The position numbers and the translations under genes are program-made. This document shows positions 1 to 5,976 of a stretch of 6,884 nucleotides of DNA, in pieces. The stretch covers positions 1 through 6,884 of the forward strand of contig CAJKQZ010000130.1 in the NCBI GenBank assembly GCA_905202115.1. Direction: 5' to 3'. Under the pieces are notes generated by a model that was not told where the DNA came from, did no database searches, and saw only the letters and a program-made list of their open reading frames with translations. Source of the stretch: an uncultured Prevotellaceae bacterium (GTDB lineage Bacteria > Bacteroidota > Bacteroidia > Bacteroidales > Bacteroidaceae). Each line of letters begins with the position of its first letter. Within the stretch, counting starts at the first letter, position 1.

Positions 1-75
1 TATTTTCGATTATCTCCCTTGTATTTTCAATTTCCTGCGGGAACTTTTTTACCGCAAGAAAAAAAATATTTTTTT
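1..75. repeat. Left arm of a terminal inverted repeat
   Basis: Bases 1-43 are the exact reverse complement of 6842-6884. Base 44 differs, but the layout continues on both sides: a T6 run, eight poorly conserved bases, then an A/T palindrome (A7-TA-T7, here 60-75). The 43-base core ends in a small hairpin, TTCC-TGCG-GGAA (32-43). The arm lies downstream of mgsA, and the right arm lies downstream of aroE, so both arms have the same orientation relative to the gene set they follow. Outward from the window, one frame of the core is open for its whole length but has no start codon, so I do not call a gene. The repeat probably continues beyond the window edge. Confidence 0.9.
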
Positions 76-95
76 CGAAAGGCCTGACCGGAAAT

Positions 96-139
96 AATGC
101 CTTTCCCTGCAACGCAGAAGCATTGCAGGGAAAGGCATT
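96..139 (-). terminator. Perfect 17-bp hairpin, probable terminator after mgsA
   Basis: Bases 96-112 and 123-139 are perfectly complementary over 17 bp (AATGCCTTTCCCTGCAA and its complement). The 10-base loop can close further with two G-C pairs around AGAA. The hairpin starts about 105 bases after the mgsA stop, on the side where leftward transcription exits. In the mgsA direction the stem is followed by TTATTTCC, which is only moderately U-rich, and a T-rich stretch comes about 20 bases later inside the repeat arm. It could therefore be an intrinsic terminator or an RNA 3'-end stabiliser. The 140-244 gap also holds a small AGGC/GCCT hairpin (161-173) and the palindrome CGTATATACG (174-183); I see no gene there. 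Confidence 0.65.
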
Positions 140-244
140 GAGTATCGTTCCTGTCATACAAGGCGGAAAGCCTCGTATATACGGCGGTATTTTTACGATT
201 TTAAGCAGACAGGGGTTTAATCGTCAGTCTTTTCGGTTGCAGCG

Positions 245-781
245 TCAGCGATATTGTTTTTTTTTGCTGCGCTTGCGCTGCCGCACATGCTCCACGGCCT
301 CCGTAACGACAGGTTTGCCCTTAAAACGGTTTGAGTAAGACGAATAATCGGGACGTATACGCTGATATGTCGGGTCGGAGAAAAGCGGACTCGAAATTAT
401 GTGGTCGGCAGTGCTGCGATTGCAGCAAAACACAATGTTCTCCACGCTTGCCAAACGGGTAAGCGCCTTTACGTCAGTGTCGTGAGGCTGCAAAGTCATA
501 GGGTCGGTAAAGAAAAACAGATAATCTATGCACCCGTCCACTATCCGTGAACCCATTTGCTGGTCGCCGCCGAGCGGACCGCTCTTTAAAATAGTGAAAT
601 CCCACTCTACATCGGGATGTTTGGCGTGAAGCGCCTCAAGTATCAGCGTTCCCGTCGTACCTGTGCAATAGAACTTATGCCCGATAAGGCGTTCCGAATT
701 CCAAAGCACCCATTCTATGAGGTCTTTCTTCATGGCGTCATGAGCCACGAGGCCTATGTGACGTACTAATTCCTGTTCCAT
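245..781 (-). CDS. mgsA: Methylglyoxal synthase
   Basis: This cytosolic enzyme converts dihydroxyacetone phosphate to methylglyoxal and phosphate, a bypass of lower glycolysis used when sugar phosphates pile up or phosphate is short. The 178-residue product carries the family signatures in order: GLVAHD (10-15), the phosphate-binding TGTTG (40-44), SGPLGGDQQ (67-75) with the catalytic Asp at 73, FFTDP (90-94), and PHDTDVKAL (99-107) with the conserved His100 and the Asp residues after it. E. coli MgsA is 152 residues long. The extra length here is mostly a basic tail ending RQRKRSKKKQYR, encoded through an A9 run that may mark a frame uncertainty (see findings). It lies 93 bases after thiH on the same strand. 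A weak hairpin just after the thiH stop (854-874) and an AT-rich stretch before mgsA leave it open whether it is transcribed with the thi genes. The ATG start sits just ahead of the first conserved strand, as expected for the family. Confidence 0.95.
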   Translation of the reverse strand: MEQELVRHIGLVAHDAMKKDLIEWVLWNSERLIGHKFYCTGTTGTLILEALHAKHPDVEWDFTILKSGPLGGDQQMGSRIVDGCIDYLFFFTDPMTLQPHDTDVKALTRLASVENIVFCCNRSTADHIISSPLFSDPTYQRIRPDYSSYSNRFKGKPVVTEAVEHVRQRKRSKKKQYR

Positions 782-874
782 AGCTTACACTTTTGAGAGG
801 TTGATAATTATGTTTCGGTTCTCTTTTCTCAAACTATATATATGCAATCGGCCAAAGCCGCCTGCACGCGGTTT

Positions 875-1999
875 TCACATGCAGGGCTTGCCGTAAAAGT
901 TGTCCCAATTCTTGTAAACCGGTTCCCTGCCCAATTTGAGCAAAGCGGCCTCTATCTCCTGCGGTGTGCGTGCGTCGGCCTTGTGAAACTGTTCCAGCGT
1001 CTGCGGATAGCAGCAATATCCTCCTGGTTCGGTGCAGCTTCCGGCGCTCATCGTCGTAACGCCGAGCGTTGCCATAGCGTCTCTGATTCCGGCCGTCTCG
1101 CGCGTGGAGTAAGAGATGTCCACATCGGGGTCGAAAATACGCATTGCGAATGTGACCTGCGCCAATTCGCGGTCGCTCATTATCACGTTCGGCTGGAAGC
1201 CTCCGTTCTCGGCCGGACGCATACGCGGAAAATTCACGCTGTATTGCGTTTTCCAGTAATTCTTCTCAAGATAACGCAAATGCAGAGCGAGCATTGCCAC
1301 GTCGGTGCGCCATTCCTCCAATCCTATCAGCGCTCCCATGCCTATGCTGCGCGCTCCTCCCTGGGCCATACGGTCGGGAGCGTTCACTCTCCATTCGAAG
1401 TTCGACTTCATGCCTGCGGGATGATATATTTTGTATCGGTCGCGGTTGTAAGTTTCCTGGAAACATATCACGCCGTCGCAGCCGTGCTTTTCGAGCGTGG
1501 CATATCCCTCGACCGAAAGCGGCATGACCTCAACCTTTATATTATGGAAGTAAGGGCGCGCCAGATCAATGGCTCCGGCAATATATTCAACGCCGGCCTT
1601 AGCCGGATTCTCGCCAGTAAGGAGCAATATGTTGTCGAAAGGCCCGAGTTTCTTTATGGCCTCGTATTCGCGAACCATTTCTTCCTGCGTAAGGATGATT
1701 CGCTTCATTTTATTCTGGCGGTGGAAACCGCAATAAACGCACGAGTTGGCACAAGAATTTGTAAGATACAACGGCAAAAACAAATTGACTATTCTGCCGA
1801 AGCGTTCCTCCGTGAGTTTGCGGCTCATGCGTGCCATAGTTTCCAGATAGCAGCCTGCGGCAGGCGAAATCAGCGCGAGGAAATCGTCCCACTGCAAACG
1901 GCGCTTCGACAAAGCACGCCTTACATCATCGTCTGTCTTTGAATAAATACGTTCCGTGGTTTCTTTCCACGGAAACTGCAACAAGTATTCACTGAACAT
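875..1999 (-). CDS. thiH: 2-iminoacetate synthase (tyrosine lyase) ThiH
   Basis: ThiH is a radical SAM enzyme that cleaves tyrosine to p-cresol and dehydroglycine (2-iminoacetate), which ThiG builds into the thiazole ring of thiamine. The 374-residue length matches the family (E. coli 377). Cys83, Cys87 and Cys90 in SCANSCVYCGF form the CxxxCxxC motif that holds the 4Fe-4S cluster. LLLTGE (125-130) is the usual SAM-contacting strand after it. The ETYNRDRYKIYHP region and the STRE motif in the C-terminal half also match ThiH. Use of ThiH instead of the oxygen-dependent glycine oxidase ThiO suggests anaerobic life. A 100-base gap separates it from thiS upstream and carries a promoter-like element, so thiH may have its own transcription start. 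The ATG is preceded by AT-rich sequence (CATAATAA) with no Shine-Dalgarno, as is common in Bacteroidota. Confidence 0.96.
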   Translation of the reverse strand: MFSEYLLQFPWKETTERIYSKTDDDVRRALSKRRLQWDDFLALISPAAGCYLETMARMSRKLTEERFGRIVNLFLPLYLTNSCANSCVYCGFHRQNKMKRIILTQEEMVREYEAIKKLGPFDNILLLTGENPAKAGVEYIAGAIDLARPYFHNIKVEVMPLSVEGYATLEKHGCDGVICFQETYNRDRYKIYHPAGMKSNFEWRVNAPDRMAQGGARSIGMGALIGLEEWRTDVAMLALHLRYLEKNYWKTQYSVNFPRMRPAENGGFQPNVIMSDRELAQVTFAMRIFDPDVDISYSTRETAGIRDAMATLGVTTMSAGSCTEPGGYCCYPQTLEQFHKADARTPQEIEAALLKLGREPVYKNWDNFYGKPCM

Positions 2000-2041
2000 T
2001 TATTATGGATTGTTATATACGTTAAAACAAACTGAAATCAA

Positions 2042-2049
2042 CAAACATA
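2042..2049 (-). promoter_or_regulatory. Bacteroidota -7 promoter element candidate for thiH
   Basis: Read on the minus strand this is TATGTTTG, an exact match to TAnnTTTG, the -7 consensus of the Bacteroides primary sigma factor. It lies in the 100-base thiS-thiH gap, 42 bases upstream of the thiH ATG. I see no convincing TTTG-like -33 element at the expected distance, so the call rests on one element and its placement. Confidence 0.4.
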
Positions 2050-2099
2050 ACAGGCCGAACTGTAATGGTTCTCAGCCGTCATGTCCGGAGAATCTGCAA

Positions 2100-2297
2100 C
2101 TAACCTCCGCACGAAGCCTTTATCACAACCACAGAGTCGCCTTCTTCGAGCAAAGTTTGCCACTCCGTGCGCGGAACGACACGATTGTTCCGCGCCACAG
2201 CCACTCCTGAAACACCCAGGTGCAACACCTCAGCCAAATCGGCCAATGTAGCTCCGTCTTTCAGCTCTTGTTTCTTACCGTTAACCGTTATAATCAT
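2100..2297 (-). CDS. thiS: Sulfur carrier protein ThiS
   Basis: ThiS is a small ubiquitin-like carrier. ThiF adenylates its C-terminal glycine, a cysteine-derived sulfur converts it to a thiocarboxylate, and ThiG takes the sulfur for thiazole synthesis. The 65-residue length is typical. The N-terminal MIITVNGKKQEL reads as the first beta strand and turn of a beta-grasp fold, VAVARNNRVVPRTEW is the conserved middle, and EGDSVVVIKASCGG ends in the essential Gly-Gly. The ATG follows the thiG stop by 10 bases, implying one transcript with thiG. It is short, but the intact Gly-Gly end and the thi neighbours leave little doubt. Confidence 0.96.
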   Translation of the reverse strand: MIITVNGKKQELKDGATLADLAEVLHLGVSGVAVARNNRVVPRTEWQTLLEEGDSVVVIKASCGG

Positions 2298-2307
2298 AAA
2301 TTCGGGA

Positions 2308-3099
2308 TTAATCGTTCAGAAAAGCTGTGAGCGGAGAGGTGGCTTCCGCCTCTACCCTTGCACCGGCAACCGGAACACCAGCATTATATGCCTTGCGTCC
2401 CGCCTCGACAGCGCCGGCAAACGCTTCGGCCATAGCGACGGGGTCGCCCGCAGTGGCTATGGCTGTGTTTACCATAACAGCGTCTGCTCCCAGCTCCATT
2501 GCCCGCGCCGCATGGCTCGGAACGCCAAGTCCCGCGTCTATTACAACGGGCACGGTAGACTGTTCTATGATAAGAGAGATGAATTCTTCATCGGTTATTC
2601 CGAGATTGCTCCCAATCGGAGCCGCCAAAGGCATTACGGCGGCCGCGCCAGATTCCTGCAAACGGCGGCAGGCAACAGGATCGGGCGTAATGTAAGGCAA
2701 TACGACGAATCCCTGCTTAACGAGTTCCTCGGTGGCACGTATTGTCTCGAACGTATCGGGCAACAGGTGGCGCGGATCGGGATGTATTTCGAGCTTTATC
2801 CAGTTTGTCTGGAACGCCTCGCGCGAAAGCTGGGCTGCAAGGATTGCCTCCTCGGCGTTGCGCGCTCCCGAAGTGTTAGGCAGAAGCCTCACGCCCGTTT
2901 TGTTTATCTGCTTGAGCAAATCATTGGCCTCATCGTCGCTTTCCACGCGTTTCATCGCTATCGTAACAATCTCAGCACCCGAGGCTGTAACCGATTCGTT
3001 CATCTTTTCGACCGACGAATACTTGCCGGTTCCGAGAATAAGGCGGGAAGAAAAACTTTCACCCGCAATAATTAATTTATCGTTCTTTATCATGGTCAT
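2308..3099 (-). CDS. thiG: Thiazole synthase ThiG
   Basis: ThiG condenses 1-deoxy-D-xylulose 5-phosphate, dehydroglycine from ThiH and sulfur from ThiS thiocarboxylate into thiazole phosphate. From the chosen ATG the protein has 263 residues, close to the 256 of E. coli. It shows GTGKY (23-27), PNTSG (74-78), the Schiff-base lysine in NWIKLEIHPD (Lys102), PIGSN (161-165), DAGLGVPSHAA, the phosphate-binding GADAVMVNTAIA, and the closing ATSPLTAFL, all hallmarks of this TIM-barrel family. The open frame extends upstream to 3165, but that part is unlike ThiG. ATG at 3099 or at 3093 both give a normal N-terminus; 3099 is chosen because it directly follows an AT-rich leader. It sits between thiF and thiS. 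Confidence 0.96.
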   Translation of the reverse strand: MTMIKNDKLIIAGESFSSRLILGTGKYSSVEKMNESVTASGAEIVTIAMKRVESDDEANDLLKQINKTGVRLLPNTSGARNAEEAILAAQLSREAFQTNWIKLEIHPDPRHLLPDTFETIRATEELVKQGFVVLPYITPDPVACRRLQESGAAAVMPLAAPIGSNLGITDEEFISLIIEQSTVPVVIDAGLGVPSHAARAMELGADAVMVNTAIATAGDPVAMAEAFAGAVEAGRKAYNAGVPVAGARVEAEATSPLTAFLND

Positions 3100-3119
3100 T
3101 ATTTTATTTTTGGTGGCCC

Positions 3120-3167
3120 GTATGTCCCTTATTGTAAGGAACACCGGCCTTATGCGCCGGAACATAC
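3120..3167 (-). other. Structured spacer between thiF and thiG
   Basis: The gap of about 80 bases between the thiF stop and thiG start contains nested complementary segments: GTATGT (3120-3125) with ACATAC (3162-3167), enclosing CCGGC (3144-3148) with GCCGG (3156-3160) around a 7-base loop. The heptamer CCCGTAT also occurs twice as a direct repeat (3117-3123, 3167-3173). No U-run follows in the direction of transcription, so it does not look like a terminator. It could be an RNA processing or stability element, or chance. Confidence 0.35.
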
Positions 3168-3179
3168 CCGTATCGCATT

Positions 3180-3974
3180 TTATTTTTTACAACAAATTTG
3201 ATTGTATTCCTTTTTATCGATTGTTTTCCGTTTATTTCCGCAAACAGGGCAGCCCGAATCGAGAGCTATTTCGAAAACATTCGAGTTCATTGTCAGAGCG
3301 TCGAAAACAAACAAACGGTTCGTGAGCAAAAAGCCAGCACCAGTAATGAACTTTATGGCTTCCGTGGCTTCCACCGCGCCTATTATTCCCGGCACTGTGC
3401 CCAGGATTCCTGTCTGCCCGCAACCTTGTCCTCCCGCTTTGGGAGCAGCTCCATACATACAGCGCCAGCAAGCAGTACCTTCGGTATGTGTGAATGCCTG
3501 TCCCTCAAAACGGGACAGACTTCCCATTGTAAATGGTTTGTGATTGCGTACACAAATATCATTTACGAGCAATTTCGCAGGATAGTTGTCCGAACCTTCG
3601 CATACGAAATCATATTGTTTTATTACAGATTCGGCATTTTCAGAATTCAAGAAGAAATCATAAGCCTCGACTTGTACATCGGAATTTAAATTCTTTACTT
3701 TCTCGGCGGCAACAAGCGTTTTCTTCTTCCCGAGATCGGAAGTTCCGAAAAGAATCTGGCGCTGAAGATTCGAAAGTTCCACAACATCACCGTCGGCTAT
3801 GCCGATTTTTCCCACACCTGCCGCAGCGAGATAAGCTATTATCGGACTTCCCAAGCCTCCGGCCCCCACGACAAGCACACGCGAAGCAGCTATACGTTCC
3901 TGTCCCTCCATTCCTATCTCATGAAGAAGAAGGTGACGACGGTAACGTTTCATTTTATCTGCATCCCAGTTCAT
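3180..3974 (-). CDS. thiF: ThiS adenylyltransferase ThiF (MoeB/ThiF family)
   Basis: This E1-like enzyme uses ATP to adenylate the C-terminus of ThiS before sulfur loading. From ATG 3974 the product has 264 residues: RYRRHLLL near the N-terminus, the nucleotide-binding GAGGLG (37-42), SNLQRQILF with the conserved Arg, the D-N pair in GSDNYPA, two zinc-binding cysteine pairs (CWRC, 169/172; CPVC, 242/245), and Cys185 in GCGQTGILG, which aligns with the E. coli ThiF cysteine (Cys184) that forms an acyl-disulfide with ThiS. MoeB and HesA are close relatives; the neighbouring thiG, thiS and thiH favour ThiF. The start is uncertain. The frame is open to GTG 4091, and GTG 4016 follows a strong Shine-Dalgarno by 10 bases, but ATG 3974 gives the N-terminus most like MoeB. 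It is the first gene of the leftward set. Confidence 0.92.
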   Translation of the reverse strand: MNWDADKMKRYRRHLLLHEIGMEGQERIAASRVLVVGAGGLGSPIIAYLAAAGVGKIGIADGDVVELSNLQRQILFGTSDLGKKKTLVAAEKVKNLNSDVQVEAYDFFLNSENAESVIKQYDFVCEGSDNYPAKLLVNDICVRNHKPFTMGSLSRFEGQAFTHTEGTACWRCMYGAAPKAGGQGCGQTGILGTVPGIIGAVEATEAIKFITGAGFLLTNRLFVFDALTMNSNVFEIALDSGCPVCGNKRKTIDKKEYNQICCKK

Positions 3975-4026
3975 TTGCGGGATTTCTCCGAAACCTTCAT
4001 TCGATGTTACGCTCACTTGCAGACAT

Positions 4027-4035
4027 CCTCCTTTT
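4027..4035 (-). promoter_or_regulatory. Strong Shine-Dalgarno sequence in the thiF leader
   Basis: The minus strand reads AAAAGGAGG, a near-complete Shine-Dalgarno, unlike the AT-rich leaders of other genes here. It precedes an in-frame GTG at 4016 by 10 bases, which would give a thiF product of 278 residues. It also directly abuts an out-of-frame ATG (4026) that opens a nine-codon frame, MSASERNIE, ending at 3997. Spacing is not ideal for either start, so its role is open. Confidence 0.4.
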
Positions 4036-4040
4036 GTAGG

Positions 4041-4048
4041 CAAATTTA
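4041..4048 (-). promoter_or_regulatory. Bacteroidota -7 promoter element candidate for the thi operon
   Basis: Read on the minus strand this is TAAATTTG, an exact TAnnTTTG match, 66 bases upstream of the chosen thiF ATG. A TTG lies 14 bases upstream, closer than the roughly 20-base gap expected for a -33 element. A start of transcription a few bases downstream would put AAAAGGAGG at the very 5' end of the message. No thi-box (TPP riboswitch) motif lies between here and thiF. Confidence 0.45.
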
Positions 4049-4091
4049 TCAATAAAATCCGACAACAGATAGCATATTCGCCCGAAAACAC

Positions 4092-4099
4092 TACTTTTG
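4092..4099 (+). promoter_or_regulatory. Bacteroidota -7 promoter element candidate for mnmA-menG-aroE
   Basis: TACTTTTG is an exact TAnnTTTG match, 37 bases upstream of the mnmA ATG, giving a predicted leader of about 30 bases. A clear -33 TTTG is missing. It lies 43 bases from the opposing thi element at 4041-4048, so the two upstream regions would overlap back to back. Confidence 0.45.
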
Positions 4100-4136
4100 C
4101 TGCAATTTAACAACCAAGAAACTATTTTTCTGCATC

Positions 4137-5228
4137 ATGAATATCGCGGCATTGATCTCGGGCGGCGTTGACAGTTCGGTTGCCGTTCACCTGCTTAAGG
4201 AACAAGGTTTAACGCCCGACCTTTTCTACATCAAAATAGGCAGTGACGAGAGCAACGAATGGGACTGTTCCGAGGAGGAAGACTGGGCTATGGCGTCGCT
4301 CGTGGCCCGCAAATACGGCTGCAAGCTCGAGCGCATAGACCTCCACAAAGAATATTGGGAAAATGTCGTGGGATATACAATCGAGCGCCTGCGCAAGGGA
4401 CTTACTCCGAATCCCGATGTGATGTGCAACCGTCTTATAAAGTTCGGAGTGTTCGAAAAACAGGTGGGCTTCAGTTACGATTTCACCGCCACAGGGCATT
4501 ACGCCTCGACCGAACGCGACGAGGACGGCAACGTATGGCTTGCCACGAGCCCCGACCCTGTAAAAGACCAGACAGACTTCCTTGCGCAGCTCGACAATCT
4601 GCAAGTCGCGCACGCTCTCTTTCCTATCGGCAAACTCATGAAAGAGGAGGTGCGCCGCATTGCCCACGAGGAGAATCTTGCGCCGGCCGACCGCAAGGAC
4701 AGCCAGGGAATATGCTTTCTCGGCAAGATAGATTACAACGAGCTCGTACGCCGTTATCTCGGAGAGCGCGAAGGACTCATCGTAGAGAAAGAAACGGGCA
4801 ACATCATAGGTCGTCACAAAGGCTATTGGTACCATACGATAGGCCAGCGCAAAGGTCTCGGCCTCGCAGGCGGACCGTGGTATGTTGTAAACAAAGATAT
4901 CGGACGCAATATTATATATGTGAGCAAAGGTTTCCAGACTCCCGCGGCCTACGGCAAAAGTTTTTTCATACGCGAGCCTCATTTCATAACGCTAAACCCG
5001 TTTACAGCCGACGGCAATTACGAAATAACATTCAAGATACGGCACACGCCGGTTTTCACGGGCGCGACTCTCACCCGCCGCGGCGACATTTACGAAATAA
5101 CATCCCAAAAACCGGTGCAGGGCATTGCTCCGGGACAATTTGCCGTAATTTACGACAAGCAGCACCGACGTTGCATTGGCAGCGGCGAGATTTCGACAGA
5201 CCGGCTGCCGTATTCTGCCCAAGAATAA
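4137..5228 (+). CDS. mnmA: tRNA-specific 2-thiouridylase MnmA
   Basis: MnmA activates wobble uridine 34 of the tRNAs for Lys, Glu and Gln with ATP and inserts sulfur from a cysteine desulfurase relay, giving 2-thiouridine. The 363-residue product has the PP-loop SGGVDSS (8-14), TPNPDVMCNRLIKFG with catalytic Cys97, ATGHYA (118-123), KDQTDFL (143-149), KDSQGICF with the second catalytic Cys193, HTIGQRKGLG (233-242), and a C-terminal beta-barrel ending in PGQFAVIYD and GSGEI. KDQTDFL in place of KDQSYFL, and the N-terminal DLFYIKIG, look like the Bacteroidota form of the enzyme, as I recall that subfamily. It is the first gene of the rightward set and ends 13 bases before menG. Some Bacteroidota carry more than one MnmA-like protein, so this may not be the only copy. 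The ATG begins directly at the first beta strand. Confidence 0.96.
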   Translation: MNIAALISGGVDSSVAVHLLKEQGLTPDLFYIKIGSDESNEWDCSEEEDWAMASLVARKYGCKLERIDLHKEYWENVVGYTIERLRKGLTPNPDVMCNRLIKFGVFEKQVGFSYDFTATGHYASTERDEDGNVWLATSPDPVKDQTDFLAQLDNLQVAHALFPIGKLMKEEVRRIAHEENLAPADRKDSQGICFLGKIDYNELVRRYLGEREGLIVEKETGNIIGRHKGYWYHTIGQRKGLGLAGGPWYVVNKDIGRNIIYVSKGFQTPAAYGKSFFIREPHFITLNPFTADGNYEITFKIRHTPVFTGATLTRRGDIYEITSQKPVQGIAPGQFAVIYDKQHRRCIGSGEISTDRLPYSAQE

Positions 5229-5241
5229 AGCAAAAAGAAAC

Positions 5242-5976
5242 ATGTACGACCAGGAAAAAATAAAACCCTACTCCACCCGCGGAAAGAAAGGCGAGCAGGT
5301 GGAGGCGATGTTCGACTCGATAGCCCATTCCTACGACCTTCTCAACCATACACTCTCTCTCGGAATAGACAGGCTGTGGAGGCGAAGGGCCATAAACTCG
5401 CTGAAAAAATACAACCCGCAGAACATACTCGACGTTGCCACGGGAACGGGCGACTTTGCCGTGCTCGCGGTAAAGAAGCTGCACCCTGCAGCTCTTTCCG
5501 GCGTCGACATTTCCGAGGGAATGCTCGAGGTGGGACGCAAGAAGGTTGAAAAACTCGGTCTGTCCGACATCATAACGCTCAGCAAGGACGACTGCATGAA
5601 CCTCTCGTTTGCCGACAACACCTTCGACGCGGTAACCGTGGCATACGGCGTTAGAAACTTCGAGAGCCTCGACCGCGGACTGAAAGAAATGCTCCGCGTA
5701 ACCAAACCCGGCGGACGGTTGGTAATCATCGAGCTTACTACGCCGCAGAGCTTCCCCATGAAACAGCTGTTCGGCCTTTACTCGCACATTTTCCTGCCGG
5801 CGATAGGCAGAAGCATTTCGCGCGACAGCCGTGCCTACTCCTACCTGCCGGCCACAATGCAGGCTTTTCCCCACGGCCCGCAGATGAAATCGATACTCGA
5901 GCGCGCCGGCTACCGCAACGTGCGTTTCCATTACTCCTTTCTAGGAATAAACACATTTTATGAAGCAGAAAAATAA
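5242..5976 (+). CDS. menG: Demethylmenaquinone methyltransferase
   Basis: This class I SAM-dependent methyltransferase (UbiE/MenG family) methylates demethylmenaquinone to menaquinone, the last step of menaquinone synthesis, acting on a membrane-borne quinone. The 244-residue protein shows VEAMFDSIAHSYDLLNHTLS and the following LW.RR (family signature 1), SAM-binding motif I DVATGTGDFA, the acidic loop GVDISEGML, the second signature FDAVTVAYGVRNFE, and LRVTKPGGRLVIIEL. SYLPATMQAFPHG near the end is also typical. The frame is open upstream to 5176 inside mnmA; ATG 5242 is chosen because it gives the normal N-terminus. It starts 13 bases after mnmA and overlaps aroE by 17 bases. The family is also called ubiE; menG is preferred because Bacteroidota use menaquinone. 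Confidence 0.95.
   Translation: MYDQEKIKPYSTRGKKGEQVEAMFDSIAHSYDLLNHTLSLGIDRLWRRRAINSLKKYNPQNILDVATGTGDFAVLAVKKLHPAALSGVDISEGMLEVGRKKVEKLGLSDIITLSKDDCMNLSFADNTFDAVTVAYGVRNFESLDRGLKEMLRVTKPGGRLVIIELTTPQSFPMKQLFGLYSHIFLPAIGRSISRDSRAYSYLPATMQAFPHGPQMKSILERAGYRNVRFHYSFLGINTFYEAEK

Noticed and set aside
123..338. Small plus-strand frame of 71 codons at the left end
   Set aside because: It begins inside the 17-bp hairpin and runs antisense into the end of mgsA, with no leader and no recognisable protein features.
854..874. CCGC/GCGG mini-hairpin just after the thiH stop, considered as a terminator
   Set aside because: The stem has only four strong pairs and there is no U-run in the thiH direction; too weak to list as a feature.
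842..1942. Long plus-strand open frame of 366 codons opposite thiH
   Set aside because: It is antisense to a clear ThiH with an intact radical SAM motif; its translation has no recognisable family features and mirrors the codon pattern of thiH.
2000..2099. A GGCTGAGAA segment on the minus strand between thiS and thiH, resembling part of a TPP riboswitch (thi-box)
   Set aside because: The second conserved half (ACCTGATC followed by GGTAATGCC-like bases) is missing downstream, and no GGGGTGC-like segment precedes it. One short match in a 100-base gap is weak evidence.
4259..5263. 334-codon plus-strand frame overlapping mnmA, and antisense frames at 4209-4982 and 5071-5931
   Set aside because: They lie over strongly supported mnmA and menG. 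The 334-codon frame is very Arg-rich, a typical out-of-frame shadow in GC-rich coding DNA.
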